DNA from: Gemmatimonadales bacterium
Lineage (GTDB): Bacteria > Gemmatimonadota > Gemmatimonadetes > Gemmatimonadales > GWC2-71-9
Reading direction: 5' to 3'
DNA length: 64,000 nucleotides
Assembly (NCBI GenBank): GCA_020633775.1
Contig: JACKDA010000008.1
Span: 1 to 64,000, forward strand
How positions within the stretch are numbered: position 1 is the stretch's first letter; the number at the start of each line of letters is the position of its first letter. The position numbers and the translations under genes were made by a program. Positions 44,594-55,485 of this stretch are shown here, in pieces. Below the pieces are notes generated by a model. It saw nothing but the letters and a program-made list of their open reading frames with translations, was not told where the DNA came from and did not search any database.

Positions 44594-45581
44594 GGCCGAA
44601 TTCCTCGGTGGTCGCGGTCCCACCCAGGTCACGGGTGCGTACCTTGTCGGCCACGATCGTGGCGACGATCGCGCGACGGATCCGGTCGCCAACGGCGTCC
44701 TCGCCGACGTGATCGCACATCATCGCGGCTGCGAGGATGAGCGCCGACGGATTGGCGATCCCCTGCCCCGCGATGTCGGGCGCCGACCCGTGCACCGCCT
44801 CGAAGATCGCCGCATGCCGGCCGATGTTCCCGCCCGGGGCGAGCCCCAGGCCGCCCACCAGGCCGCTGATCTGGTCGGAGAGGATGTCGCCGAAGAGGTT
44901 GGTCGTCACGAGGACGTCGAACCGCTCGGGATACATGACGAGCTGCATCGCACAGTTGTCGACGATCAGGTCGTTGCACTCCACCCGGCCGGCGTACTCC
45001 GCCGCCACCTCGCGGCCGACCTCCAGGAAGAGCCCGGAGGTGTTCTTCAGGATGTTCGCCTTGTGCACCAGCGTGACCTTCCGCCGACCGTGGGTCAGCG
45101 CGTACTCGAACGCGTAGCGCACCACCCGCTCGGCGCCGGTGCGCGTCACCACCGCCACCGACTCGGCGCGACCGTGCGGATCGCCGTTCACCTCGACCCA
45201 CTGTTCCTGGCCGATGTAGAGCCCCTCGAGGTTCTCGCGCACCATCACGATGTCGACGCCGTCGAAGCGCCCGCCCGGGACGATCGTCTTCGCGGGCCGC
45301 ACGTTGGCGAACAGCTCGAACTCCTTCCGCAGCGCGACGTTGATCGAGCGGAACCCGCCCCCCACCGGGGTGGTGAGCGGCCCCTTGAGGGCGAGCCGGG
45401 TGCGGCGGATGCTCTCGAGGGTGGCCTCGGGGAGCGGATCGCCCGCGGCGTCGACGGCCGCCATGCCGCCGAGCTGGCGGTCCCAGTTCCACTCGAGTCC
45501 CGTCGCCTCGAGCACGCGCAGGGTGGCGTCGGTGATTTCCGGGCCGATCCCGTCGCCGGGGATGAGGGTCACGTCAGGCAT
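44568..45581 (-). CDS. NAD-dependent isocitrate dehydrogenase family
   Basis: 337 residues. Begins PDVTLIPGDGIGPEI. The substrate loop FRSINVALRKEFELFANVRP has the serine-asparagine pattern (S-x-N-x-x-L-R) of isocitrate dehydrogenases rather than isopropylmalate enzymes. The metal site is in TNLFGDILSDQISGL, and the cofactor region GSAPDIAGQGIANPSALI fits NAD use. It is first in the tight operon that ends with the second acyl-CoA dehydrogenase. Isopropylmalate or homoisocitrate activity remains possible but is less likely from the motif. Confidence 0.85.
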   Translation of the reverse strand: MPDVTLIPGDGIGPEITDATLRVLEATGLEWNWDRQLGGMAAVDAAGDPLPEATLESIRRTRLALKGPLTTPVGGGFRSINVALRKEFELFANVRPAKTIVPGGRFDGVDIVMVRENLEGLYIGQEQWVEVNGDPHGRAESVAVVTRTGAERVVRYAFEYALTHGRRKVTLVHKANILKNTSGLFLEVGREVAAEYAGRVECNDLIVDNCAMQLVMYPERFDVLVTTNLFGDILSDQISGLVGGLGLAPGGNIGRHAAIFEAVHGSAPDIAGQGIANPSALILAAAMMCDHVGEDAVGDRIRRAIVATIVADKVRTRDLGGTATTEEFGRAVAARVA

Positions 45582-45591
45582 GGCAGGTCTG

Positions 45592-46224
45592 TCAGTCGAA
45601 GTCGGGAAGGACGCGCGCGATGCTGGCGGCGAAGGCCGCGGCGGGGGTGGCGCCGGTCGCGGTCGGATGGCTGCGCCAGACCACCGCCCCGTTGCGGGTG
45701 TCGACGAGGACGAGCACCACGTCGGCCCGCACCCCGCCCCCGACCGGGTCCGGCTCGAACCGCACCGCGGCCGGCGCCATCACGACGCGGGCATTGGTCA
45801 CGGCCGCCAGGGCCCGCAGGTAGGCCCGGAGCGGGTCGGGGGTCCGTTCCAGCCGCTCGGCCCGGAGGATGGAGTGGCCCATCCGGTCGGGATCCGTCAC
45901 CAGGTTCGGGGCGCGGGCCGCGACCCGCCGCAGTTCCGGCGGGAGGACCCATTCCACCTCGGGGCCCCGGGCCATGAGGGCATCGCCGAGCAGCGAGTCC
46001 GCCCAGGTCAACCGCGCGGCACGATCGACCGGGAGCCCTTCGTCCACCGGGGCATCGGCGATCAGGTAGGTGACCGGCAGCACCGGGATCTTCTGCCCGG
46101 CCAGCGGGGCCACCGAGAGGGCGGGCGCCGGGGCTGGACGCGGGGTCTCGGCCGCCGGGTCACCGCCCGACGAGGCGCACGCGACCGAGGCGAGGAGGGC
46201 GAACAGGATGCGATGACTGGGCAC
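45592..46224 (-). CDS. Hypothetical exported protein, possible lipoprotein
   Basis: 210 residues, GTG start with a TAGCTT box six bases upstream and no Shine-Dalgarno. The N terminus (RILFALLASVACASSGG) is a signal peptide with a possible lipobox cysteine at about residue 16; the box is weak (SVAC). A proline-alanine linker follows, then about 150 residues resembling the nucleotide-free TolB-N-like or curli-type fold (YLRALAAVTNARVVMAPAAVRF, ADVVLVLVDTRNGAVVWRS). No family assigned. It ends ten bases before isocitrate dehydrogenase. Confidence 0.55.
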   Translation of the reverse strand: MPSHRILFALLASVACASSGGDPAAETPRPAPAPALSVAPLAGQKIPVLPVTYLIADAPVDEGLPVDRAARLTWADSLLGDALMARGPEVEWVLPPELRRVAARAPNLVTDPDRMGHSILRAERLERTPDPLRAYLRALAAVTNARVVMAPAAVRFEPDPVGGGVRADVVLVLVDTRNGAVVWRSHPTATGATPAAAFAASIARVLPDFD

Positions 46225-46230
46225 GCCCGG

Positions 46231-46236
46231 AAGCTA
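46231..46236 (-). promoter_or_regulatory. -10 box (TAGCTT) fused to the SDR stop codon
   Basis: The TAG stop of the SDR gene is the first half of TAGCTT, exactly six bases before the GTG of the exported protein. The same arrangement occurs at ubiA/ubiX (3175-3180). Confidence 0.4.
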
Positions 46237-47100
46237 TTCGAGCGAGAGGCCCCCGTCCACGACGATCGTCTGGCCGGTGATGTGCCGCGCGTCGGCCGAG
46301 CAGAGGAATCGGACCACGTGCGCGATGTCCTCGGGTTCGGCGAGCCGGCCCAGCGCGGAGCGCTTGTGGGCCCGGTCGATCACGTCGCGCGGCAGGGCGT
46401 CGAGTCGCTCGGTGTGCACGAACCCCGGCGCCACCGCATTCACGTTGACGTTGCTCGCACCGAGCTCGACGGCGGCCGCGCGCGTCAGTGCCTCGAGTGC
46501 GGCCTTGCTCGCGGCGTAGTTCGCGACGCCGAACCCGGGGCGCGCCGCCTGGTGCGCGGAGATGTTGACGACCTTGCCCCAGTGCTGCCGACGAAAGTGC
46601 GGCGCGCACGTCGCGGTGCAGTGCCAGGCGCCGGTCACGTTGGTGTCGAGCACCGCCTGCCACTGGGCCGCGGTGAGGCGCCAGAGCGCCCCGTCGTGCG
46701 CGATCCCGGCGTTGTTGACCAGCATGTGCACCGTGCCCCACCGCTCGACCACCTCGGCGATGAACGCCTCGACCTGCGCACGGTCCCGCACGTCGCAGCG
46801 ACGCGAGAGCACCTCCGCGCCGCCATGCGACAGGGCGGCCTCGGTCAGCAGCGCGAACGATTCGACATCGCGACCCGGCATCGGCACCCAGCAGAACGCC
46901 ACCTTGCAGCCGTGGCGTCCGAACTCGTGGACGATCCCGCGCCCGAGGCCGGTGGCGCCGCCGGTGACCACGACGACCTTCCCCGTGAGCCCCTCGTCGA
47001 GGGCCTCCGGGCGAGGTGCGGTCAGGGTGGACGGTCCGGCCGAAGACGACGAGGGAGCGGCCGCCCAGGGATCCGGGCGCCCGGGCGGCGGCGGAGTCAT
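46234..47100 (-). CDS. Short-chain dehydrogenase/reductase (FabG-like)
   Basis: 288 residues. A 35-residue proline- and serine-rich extension precedes the SDR core. The core has TGGATGLGRGI (NAD(P) loop, about residue 46), NNAGIAHDG, the catalytic pair in Y-A-A-S-K (ANYAASKAALEAL, about 198) and a serine in NISAHQAA where NISS is usual. GQTIVVDGGLSLE closes the chain as in 3-oxoacyl-ACP reductases. A TAGCTT box lies six bases before the ATG, giving a leaderless start. Substrate unknown. Confidence 0.85.
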   Translation of the reverse strand: MTPPPPGRPDPWAAAPSSSSAGPSTLTAPRPEALDEGLTGKVVVVTGGATGLGRGIVHEFGRHGCKVAFCWVPMPGRDVESFALLTEAALSHGGAEVLSRRCDVRDRAQVEAFIAEVVERWGTVHMLVNNAGIAHDGALWRLTAAQWQAVLDTNVTGAWHCTATCAPHFRRQHWGKVVNISAHQAARPGFGVANYAASKAALEALTRAAAVELGASNVNVNAVAPGFVHTERLDALPRDVIDRAHKRSALGRLAEPEDIAHVVRFLCSADARHITGQTIVVDGGLSLE

Positions 47101-47106
47101 CCCTCG

Positions 47107-47112
47107 AAGCTA
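47107..47112 (-). promoter_or_regulatory. Leaderless-type -10 box of the SDR operon
   Basis: TAGCTT on the minus strand, six bases before the SDR ATG. Confidence 0.5.
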
Positions 47113-47267
47113 CGGGCCGCGGATGGGGGCGGCAAGCGCGACACTGCCCCGCCCGCCGCGATTCGCCCCGGCATCCCGTGACCCGCCCCGTCGCCACCCG
47201 CCATGCGTCCCCGCTCGCCCACCCTCCGGCATCGCCGACGACCCCTCGCCCCCTCGTGGAGCTGCCG

Positions 47268-48686
47268 ATGCCCCGCCCCATCTCCCTCCTCGCGCTGACC
47301 CTCGCCCTCGCGGCGCCCCTGCCCGCCCAGGACGGCTCGCCCACCGCGGTGCTCGATCGCGGCATCGCCCGGATGGGAGGCGACAGCCTGCTGCGCACCG
47401 TCCACGCACTGCGACTCGATGTCCTCACCCAGTGGCTCCGCACCGAGTTCGGCGAGGCGCCGTTCCAGGACGCGCCGAGTCTCGAGCGCAACGTCGAGCT
47501 CCGTGACTATGCGAGCGGTGCGTGGCGCAACAGTCGCTACTTCAGCCTGGACGCCACCGCGCCCGGGCTGGTCGTCGTGGTCGACGACACGATTGCGACG
47601 ATGGGCCGGGTCATGCAGCGCGACGACCCGACCCTCACCTGGGGACCGCTCAACATCGCCTACGTCGATGAGCGACGCGAACTGTTCGCGTTCGCGCCCG
47701 AACGACTGCTGCTCACGCTGCGCGACGACCCGACGCGGCGGGCGCTGCCCGACACGATCCTCGACGGCGTGCGACATGTCCGCCTCGCCGCCGTGGTGGA
47801 TGGCTGGCGGAGCGTGACGTTCCTCTCGCGACAGACCGGCTTGCCGACCCTGGTGCGCTTCCGTGCCGACGAGGTCAACGACTTCGGCCTCGCCCCCTGG
47901 GGCGAGCACGAGGTCGAATTCTGGTACACCGGGTGGCGGCCGGTGGCGCCGGGGGTGCTGCTGCCGCGCCAGCGCGACGTGCGACGCGTGGGACGGCCCT
48001 ACAAGCGGATGACCGTCCTCTCCGCCGCGGTGAACCCGCCACTCGGCGCCGACTCCTTCGCGGTCGCGGATTCGGTCCGGGCCGCCTACCTCGCGACCGC
48101 GCGGGCCCCGATGTGGGACGTCCCGCTCGAGGGCGGCGCACGACTGGTGGACGGCGACTTCGCGGTCATGCCGGGGTTCACCGGGAGCGCGGGGGCGGTG
48201 CGGGTTGGTGGCGAGTGGGTCGTGTTCGAGACCGGCCAGGCAGCGGGGGCGATGGCGGCGGTGGCGGCCTGGCTGGGGCAGCAGGATGCGGCCACGCCGA
48301 TCGGCGCCGGGTTCGCCACAAGTGTCCGCACCGGCAACGGCGGCGCGCCCTGGTTCGGCACGGCGCATCGCCCGGTGTATGCCGGGCCGGCCGCGGCACG
48401 CCTGCTCGACCATGTGCCCGGCGCGGCCGCGGCGGTGACGCCGATCAGAGAGGCGCGCTGGCTCCGGATCGGCAACGACTCGGTCTGGGTCGAGCCGGTG
48501 AGCGGCCCCGATCTCGACGGCGCGCTCGCCGTGTACGTGCCGACGCTGGAGTGGCTCTGGTCGCCGTTCAGCGCGAGTCCCTTCCATGGCCCGGAGCAAC
48601 AGGCACTCGTCGCCCGGCTCGCGGAGCGCGGGTTCGCCGTCCGCCGGACCGGTGGCCCGGGGGCGCTGCTGACACCGGCGCGCTGA
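47268..48686 (+). CDS. Hypothetical secreted protein
   Basis: 472 residues from the ATG at 47268 (TGGAG upstream; the longer frame overlaps the SDR and is unsupported). The signal peptide ends at PLPAQ. The N-terminal half (about 20-260) shows LDRGIARMGGDSLLRTVHALRLD, a pattern seen at the start of many secreted metallo-beta-lactamase-fold proteins. The expected H-x-H-x-D motif is absent in the second half, which instead has EGGARLVDGDFAVMPGFTGSAG. So it may be a related but non-catalytic protein. No neighbour suggests a function. Confidence 0.6.
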   Translation: MPRPISLLALTLALAAPLPAQDGSPTAVLDRGIARMGGDSLLRTVHALRLDVLTQWLRTEFGEAPFQDAPSLERNVELRDYASGAWRNSRYFSLDATAPGLVVVVDDTIATMGRVMQRDDPTLTWGPLNIAYVDERRELFAFAPERLLLTLRDDPTRRALPDTILDGVRHVRLAAVVDGWRSVTFLSRQTGLPTLVRFRADEVNDFGLAPWGEHEVEFWYTGWRPVAPGVLLPRQRDVRRVGRPYKRMTVLSAAVNPPLGADSFAVADSVRAAYLATARAPMWDVPLEGGARLVDGDFAVMPGFTGSAGAVRVGGEWVVFETGQAAGAMAAVAAWLGQQDAATPIGAGFATSVRTGNGGAPWFGTAHRPVYAGPAAARLLDHVPGAAAAVTPIREARWLRIGNDSVWVEPVSGPDLDGALAVYVPTLEWLWSPFSASPFHGPEQQALVARLAERGFAVRRTGGPGALLTPAR

Positions 48687-48735
48687 CGGCCTGCGGTGCC
48701 CGGCGGCCTCGCTGTCCGCCGGGTCCCGTTCGCAG

Positions 48736-48741
48736 TAGCTT
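48736..48741 (+). promoter_or_regulatory. Leaderless-type -10 box of cstA
   Basis: TAGCTT six bases before the cstA ATG, no Shine-Dalgarno between. Confidence 0.5.
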
Positions 48742-48747
48742 CTCGAC

Positions 48748-50778
48748 ATGCATCGCCTCGCGTGGATCCTCGTCGGCCTGCTCGGGGCCGCGGGCTGGGG
48801 TGCGATCGCCCTGCACCGGGGCGAGACGATCAACGCCGCCTGGCTCGTCCTCGCGGCGGTCGGCACCTACCTCGTCGCGTATCGCCTCTACGCCCGCTTC
48901 ATCGCCAGCCGCGTCCTCGCGCTCGATGATGGCCGACCCACACCGGCCCATCGGCTCGCCAACGGCCGCGACTTCGTCGCCACCACCAAGTGGGTCCTCT
49001 TCGGCCACCACTTCGCCGCGATCGCCGGCGCCGGCCCGCTGGTCGGCCCCGTGCTCGCGGCGCAGTTCGGCTACCTCCCCGGCACGCTCTGGATCGTCAT
49101 CGGCGTGATCCTCGGCGGCGCGGTGCAGGATTTCGTGATCCTGGCCGGCTCGATGCGTCGCGACGGCAAGTCCCTGGGCCAGATGGCGCGCGACGAGATC
49201 GGGCCCGTCACCGGCATCCTCGCCATGATCGCGATCCTCGCGATCATGGTCATCCTCCTCGCCGTGCTGGCGCTGGTGGTGGTCCGCGCGCTGGAGGACT
49301 CGCCGTGGGGCGTGTTCACCATCGCCTGCACCATCCCGATCGCGCTGGTGATGGGCTTCTGGATGAAGGTCTGGCGGCCGGGCCGCACCGGCGAGGCGAC
49401 CGCCTTCGGCGTGGCGCTGCTGCTCGTCGCGCTCGTGGCCGGCCGTCACGTCGCGGAGTCGGCGACCTGGGGTCCGCTCTTCACGCTCGACGGCGAGACG
49501 ATCGCCTGGGCGATCATCGGCTACGGCTTCGTCGCCTCGGTGATCCCGGTCTGGATGCTGCTCTGCCCGCGCGACTACCTGAGCACCTTCCTCAAGATCG
49601 GCACCATCGGCGCCCTCGCCGCCGGCATCCTGCTCACCCTGCCGACGATCCACCTCCCGGCGCTGACGCCGTTCATCGACGGCACCGGCCCGGTCTTCGC
49701 CGGCGCGCTCTTCCCGTTCTGCTTCATCACCATCGCCTGCGGTGCGATCTCGGGATTCCACGCCCTCGTCGCCTCGGGCACGACGCCCAAGATGCTCGAC
49801 CGCGAGACCGACGCGCGGCTGATCGGCTACGGCGGCATGCTGATGGAATCCTTCGTGGCGATGATGGCGCTCATCGCCGCCGCGGCGCTCGATCCCGGCG
49901 TGTACTTCGCGATGAACGCGCCGCTCCCCGCGCTGGGCGGCAGCATCGAGACGGCGATCACCACCATCCGCGGCTGGGGCTTCACCCTGGAGCCCGGGCA
50001 GATGGAGGCGCTCGCCGCGAGCGTGGGCGAGTCGACCCTGCTCGCGCGCACCGGCGGGGCCCCCTCGCTGGCCGTCGGCATGGCCCAGATCTTCAGCGGT
50101 GTCTTCGGCGGCGGACTCACCGCGCTCTGGTACCACTTCGCGATCATGTTCGAGGCGCTGTTCATCCTCACCACCGTCGACACCGGCACCCGCGTCGGCC
50201 GCTTCATGTTCCAGGAACTCGCCGGGCAGGTGGTGAAGCCGATGGGCCGCACGTCGTGGTACCCGGCCACCGTCGTCGCGTCGGCGGCGATCGTCGCGGG
50301 ATGGGGCTGGTTCCTGCTGCAGGGCGTCCGCGACCCGATGGGCGGCATCAACGCACTCTGGCCGTTGTTCGGGATCAGCAACCAGCTGCTCGCCGCGGTC
50401 GCGCTGTCGGTGGGGACCACGCTGATCATCCGCCGGGGCGCGCGGCGCCACGCGTGGATCACCCTGCTGCCGCTCGCATGGCTCCTCGTCATCACCACGA
50501 CCGCGAGCTGGCAGAAGGTCTGGCACACCGACCCGCGGATCGGCTTCCTCAGCCGGGCCGCGCAGCTCCGCGACACCCTCGGCACCGCCGGCCTCGACGT
50601 CGCCACGACCGAACGGCTGATCCGCAACGCCCAGGTGAACGCCACCCTCACGGCGCTCTTCCTGCTGGTGACCTGGGCGGTGGTGCTGGCGAGTGCGCGG
50701 AGCTGGACGAGAAGCGAGACGCGAGACGCGCGAAGCGAGGACGCGCTCGTTGCCGTCGGACGTCAGGCCACCGCATGA
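48748..50778 (+). CDS. cstA: Carbon starvation protein CstA (peptide/pyruvate transporter)
   Basis: 676 residues with about 16 membrane helices. The CstA core is clear: RLANGRDFVATTKWVLFGHHFAAIAGAGPLVGPVLAAQFGYLPG (residues about 68-110), ARDEIGPVTG and FRFMFQELAG-type motifs. CstA and its relatives take up peptides or pyruvate. The last 25 residues (from WTRSETRDARSED) are encoded by GAGAAGCGAGACGCGAGA-type repeat DNA and are unlikely to belong to the family core. It overlaps the YbdD-family gene (ATGA). A leaderless-type promoter precedes it. Confidence 0.93.
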   Translation: MHRLAWILVGLLGAAGWGAIALHRGETINAAWLVLAAVGTYLVAYRLYARFIASRVLALDDGRPTPAHRLANGRDFVATTKWVLFGHHFAAIAGAGPLVGPVLAAQFGYLPGTLWIVIGVILGGAVQDFVILAGSMRRDGKSLGQMARDEIGPVTGILAMIAILAIMVILLAVLALVVVRALEDSPWGVFTIACTIPIALVMGFWMKVWRPGRTGEATAFGVALLLVALVAGRHVAESATWGPLFTLDGETIAWAIIGYGFVASVIPVWMLLCPRDYLSTFLKIGTIGALAAGILLTLPTIHLPALTPFIDGTGPVFAGALFPFCFITIACGAISGFHALVASGTTPKMLDRETDARLIGYGGMLMESFVAMMALIAAAALDPGVYFAMNAPLPALGGSIETAITTIRGWGFTLEPGQMEALAASVGESTLLARTGGAPSLAVGMAQIFSGVFGGGLTALWYHFAIMFEALFILTTVDTGTRVGRFMFQELAGQVVKPMGRTSWYPATVVASAAIVAGWGWFLLQGVRDPMGGINALWPLFGISNQLLAAVALSVGTTLIIRRGARRHAWITLLPLAWLLVITTTASWQKVWHTDPRIGFLSRAAQLRDTLGTAGLDVATTERLIRNAQVNATLTALFLLVTWAVVLASARSWTRSETRDARSEDALVAVGRQATA

Positions 50779-50957
50779 GGCGCCTCCTCGCACGCCTCGC
50801 CACGCTGCTCCGGCGCCTCAGCGGCATGCCGGACTACGCCGCCTACCTGGCCCACTGCCGCACCGCCCACCCGGACCGGCCGGTGCTCGACGAGCGGGCG
50901 TTCTTCGAGGAGTACCTGGCCCGCCGTTACGAGGGTGGCCCCACCCGCTGCTGCTGA
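50775..50957 (+). CDS. YbdD/YjiX family small protein
   Basis: 60 residues, ATG overlapping the cstA stop. Contains LSGMPDYAAYLAHCRTAHPDRPVLDERAFFEEYLARRYEGG, the conserved core of the family, and ends R-C-C. These proteins are almost always next to cstA and are needed for its transport function in several bacteria. The short length and four-base overlap support a real gene. The TGA after the last cysteine is a normal stop here. Confidence 0.9.
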   Translation: MRRLLARLATLLRRLSGMPDYAAYLAHCRTAHPDRPVLDERAFFEEYLARRYEGGPTRCC

Positions 50958-51019
50958 GGGTTGCAACCCCCGGCGCCCTGCAAGCGTCCATCTGGCATCC
51001 CCGCACCCAGAGAGCCGTG

Positions 51020-52288
51020 ATGCCCGCGCCGCACCACCCACGTCGTGTCCTCGCCCTGCTGCTCCTCGCCACCGCCTGCGGCGGGGGAGGCGATGCCGCC
51101 CCCGATCGCGTCTCGGTCCAGGTCGATACCCTCGGTGACACCATCGTGGTGCGCACACTCGCGGGCAGCGCGTGGGGCGATACCGGCCGCCTGGTCCCCG
51201 AGCTGACGATCGGGGTCGCCGACGGTCCCGAGGAGTACCTCCTCGGCCGGATCCGCTCCCTCGCGGTCAGCCCGCAGGGCGAGATCTACCTGATGGACGC
51301 GCAGGTGCCGGCGCTCCGGAAGTACGCCGCCGACGGCAGCTACCTGAGGACGCTCGGTCGCGAGGGAAGCGGCCCCGGCGAGTACCGGCAGCCCGACGGC
51401 GGCCTCGCGGTCCTCTCCGACGGACGCGTGGTGCTGCGCGACCCCGGCAACGCCCGGTTCGCGATCTATGCGGCCGACGGCAGCTATCTCGAGCAGTGGC
51501 CGGTCACCGCGGGGTTCAACACCGGCCGCAAGCTGTACCGCTCCGACCAGGACCATGTGTACACGATGGTCCTCCTCGAGACCGATCTCCCGCCGTGGCA
51601 ATGGACCTACGGGATGTCGCATTACGCCCCCGACGGCACCATCCTCGACACGCTGGTGGTGCCGAAGCTCGGCTACGAACCGCCGACGGTGCGCGGGCAG
51701 CGCGACGGCAACTCCAGCACGCAGTACGTCCCGTTCACGCCGACCGCACCGTGGGCGTTCTCGCCGCTCGGGTACGCCGTGAGCGGGATCGGTGATCGCT
51801 ACCGCTTCACCCTCTTCCGCCCCGAGGGACCGCTGGTGATCGAGAAGGCGGCGGATCCCGTCGCCGTCCTCCCGGAGGAAGGCGCCGAACGACGGGCGCA
51901 GGTGACGTGGGACATGGAGCAGAACTTCCCGGGGTGGCGCTGGAACGGCGACCCGGTGCCGGACACCAAGCCGGCATTCACCGACCTGATGCCGGCCGAG
52001 GATGGTCGGATCTGGGTGCGGGTCTCGACCCGCGGGGAGCGGGTCGATGAGGTCGCGAGCGCATTGCCGCCACGCGAGGGCAGCACGCCGCGCCCGGAGT
52101 CACACTTCCTCGAGCCGGTGGCCTTCGATGTGTTCGAACCCGATGGCCGGTACCTCGGCCACGTGGTGGCGCCGGAGGGGTTCCAGACCGGGCCGACCCC
52201 GGTCATCCGCGGCGATACCGTCTGGGCCGTGACGATCGATCCCGAGCTCGGGATTCCGCAGGTCGTGCGCTACCGCATCGCACGGTAG
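51020..52288 (+). CDS. Beta-propeller (6-bladed, NHL-like) lipoprotein
   Basis: 422 residues from the ATG at 51020. The lipoprotein signal has lipobox LATAC (cysteine about residue 20) followed by GGGG. The rest has repeated blades with Y-x2-D-G-S/T motifs: IRSLAVSPQGEIYLMDAQVPALRKYAADGSYLRTLG, then FAIYAADGSYLEQW, SHYAPDGTILDTL and FDVFEPDGRYLGHV. Probably an outer-membrane-anchored binding protein; no catalytic residues recognised. It stands alone after ybdD with a 62-base gap. Confidence 0.75.
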   Translation: MPAPHHPRRVLALLLLATACGGGGDAAPDRVSVQVDTLGDTIVVRTLAGSAWGDTGRLVPELTIGVADGPEEYLLGRIRSLAVSPQGEIYLMDAQVPALRKYAADGSYLRTLGREGSGPGEYRQPDGGLAVLSDGRVVLRDPGNARFAIYAADGSYLEQWPVTAGFNTGRKLYRSDQDHVYTMVLLETDLPPWQWTYGMSHYAPDGTILDTLVVPKLGYEPPTVRGQRDGNSSTQYVPFTPTAPWAFSPLGYAVSGIGDRYRFTLFRPEGPLVIEKAADPVAVLPEEGAERRAQVTWDMEQNFPGWRWNGDPVPDTKPAFTDLMPAEDGRIWVRVSTRGERVDEVASALPPREGSTPRPESHFLEPVAFDVFEPDGRYLGHVVAPEGFQTGPTPVIRGDTVWAVTIDPELGIPQVVRYRIAR

Positions 52289-52297
52289 CCGCCCCGG

Positions 52298-52822
52298 TCA
52301 ACTGGAGAAGTCGTCTCCCGCCTGCGCGCTGCGCCGGCGGCGCCGGGCGGCGGCAAGCCCGACCAACCCCGACCCGAGCAGGGTCATGGTGGCGGGTTCC
52401 GGAACGACAGCCGTGGGCGGCTCGTCGATGATCCGACCGACCACCGAGAACGGCTCGGCGACGAGCGGGATCTCCTGCGCGGGCGGGGTCGCCCAGGTCC
52501 CGCCCTCCTCGTCGGCCGCCACCAGCCCCGCCTCGCGCCGCAGCCGCCCGGTGAAGTCCCAGCGCGCGAGGATCCGGTGCGGGCGACCCACCTCGTAGCG
52601 AAGCCGTTCCGGACTGCCCCCATCCCATGCCCCCCAGACGGAGGGATAGGACGTGGCGACATGCCCGCTCAGCCGGGCCGGATCGTCGGGCACCGGATCG
52701 CCGCAGTCGGATGATCCGACCAACGGCGGGTGGACGGCGGGGACGCAGGGGAGATCGGCCGCCTTCAGGGGGGCGGCGATCAGGGTCACCAGGGAGACGA
52801 GAAGGGTGGAGTCGTGGCGCAT
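52298..52822 (-). CDS. PEP-CTERM sorting-signal protein
   Basis: 174 residues from the ATG at 52822; longer frames are shadows. The signal peptide ends near APLKAADLP. At the C terminus VPEPATMTLLGSGLVGLAAARRRRR is the exosortase signal: VPEP motif, a hydrophobic helix and a basic tail. Such proteins are processed at the envelope by exosortase and are often linked to exopolysaccharide. The two cysteines near residues 28 and 42 could pair. No exosortase gene is in the window. A GATACT box six bases before the ATG suggests a leaderless start. Confidence 0.8.
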   Translation of the reverse strand: MRHDSTLLVSLVTLIAAPLKAADLPCVPAVHPPLVGSSDCGDPVPDDPARLSGHVATSYPSVWGAWDGGSPERLRYEVGRPHRILARWDFTGRLRREAGLVAADEEGGTWATPPAQEIPLVAEPFSVVGRIIDEPPTAVVPEPATMTLLGSGLVGLAAARRRRRSAQAGDDFSS

Positions 52823-53147
52823 GGCCGGAGTATCGGCAGGATGCGGGCCGCAACTGTAACTGCTGGTCCGGCATGATCTTGGGGGCCGGCGCCGGGGCGG
52901 ATCGCCCCGGCGGGCTCTGGCGGATTGCGATACGGCGGCGGCGGTGGCCTGACGGTGGCGGCGGCGACGCGACCAACACGGCGGCGCCCTGACCATCGTT
53001 GCGGCGACCTGACGGTCGCCGCTAAACGGCATCCTGCCACGCGGCCGACGCACCGCACGATGGCGGCGGCGACCTGACGGTCGCCGCCTAAACGAAATCA
53101 TGACACGCGGCGGGGCCTCTCGCGACCCCCGACTCGCGACTCGTGAC
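52823..53147. repeat. Repeat-rich gap with TGAC-loop hairpins
   Basis: Gap of 325 bases without a credible gene. Perfect GGCGACC-TGAC-GGTCGCC hairpins lie at 53003-53020 and 53068-53085, each followed by GC(T)AAACG-type tails. Degenerate copies (GGCCTGACGGTGGCG near 52947 and GCCCTGACCATCG near 52987) precede them. At 53104-53147 a GTGAGTC / GACTCGCGAC tract runs right up to the stop of the glutamine synthetase gene. Confidence 0.8.
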
Positions 53148-55286
<2,139 letters not shown>

Positions 55287-55339
55287 GACGAGGTCCTTTC
55301 GATGCGGGATGGGTCCGTGGAAGGGGAGTAACGTGGGGC

Positions 55340-55484
55340 TGCTCGGGGATCGATGCAACAATGGTTAGCCGTCTCACTGTAGCTGTTTGGGGCGGGAAAA
55401 TAGGGATATTGTTGATTGGATTGCGGTTCCGTAGTTTGGTTAGCTGGCTATTTAAATCCGCCGATCATCCACCATTGATCCCGA
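55340..55484 (-). promoter_or_regulatory. AT-rich region upstream of glnN
   Basis: Unlike the surrounding very GC-rich DNA, about 55370-55470 holds runs such as GGGAAAATAGGGATATTG and TATTTAAATCCG. It has several possible -10 words (TATTTT, AATATC, TTTAAA) on the minus strand ahead of glnN. No ORF. The best reading is a promoter and regulator-binding region; no specific site can be named. Confidence 0.45.
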
Positions 55485-55485
55485 T

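Noticed and set aside
50775..50957. Selenocysteine at the TGA ending the YbdD-family gene
   Set aside because: The protein already ends R-C-C like ordinary members, and I see no clear SECIS-type hairpin after the TGA.
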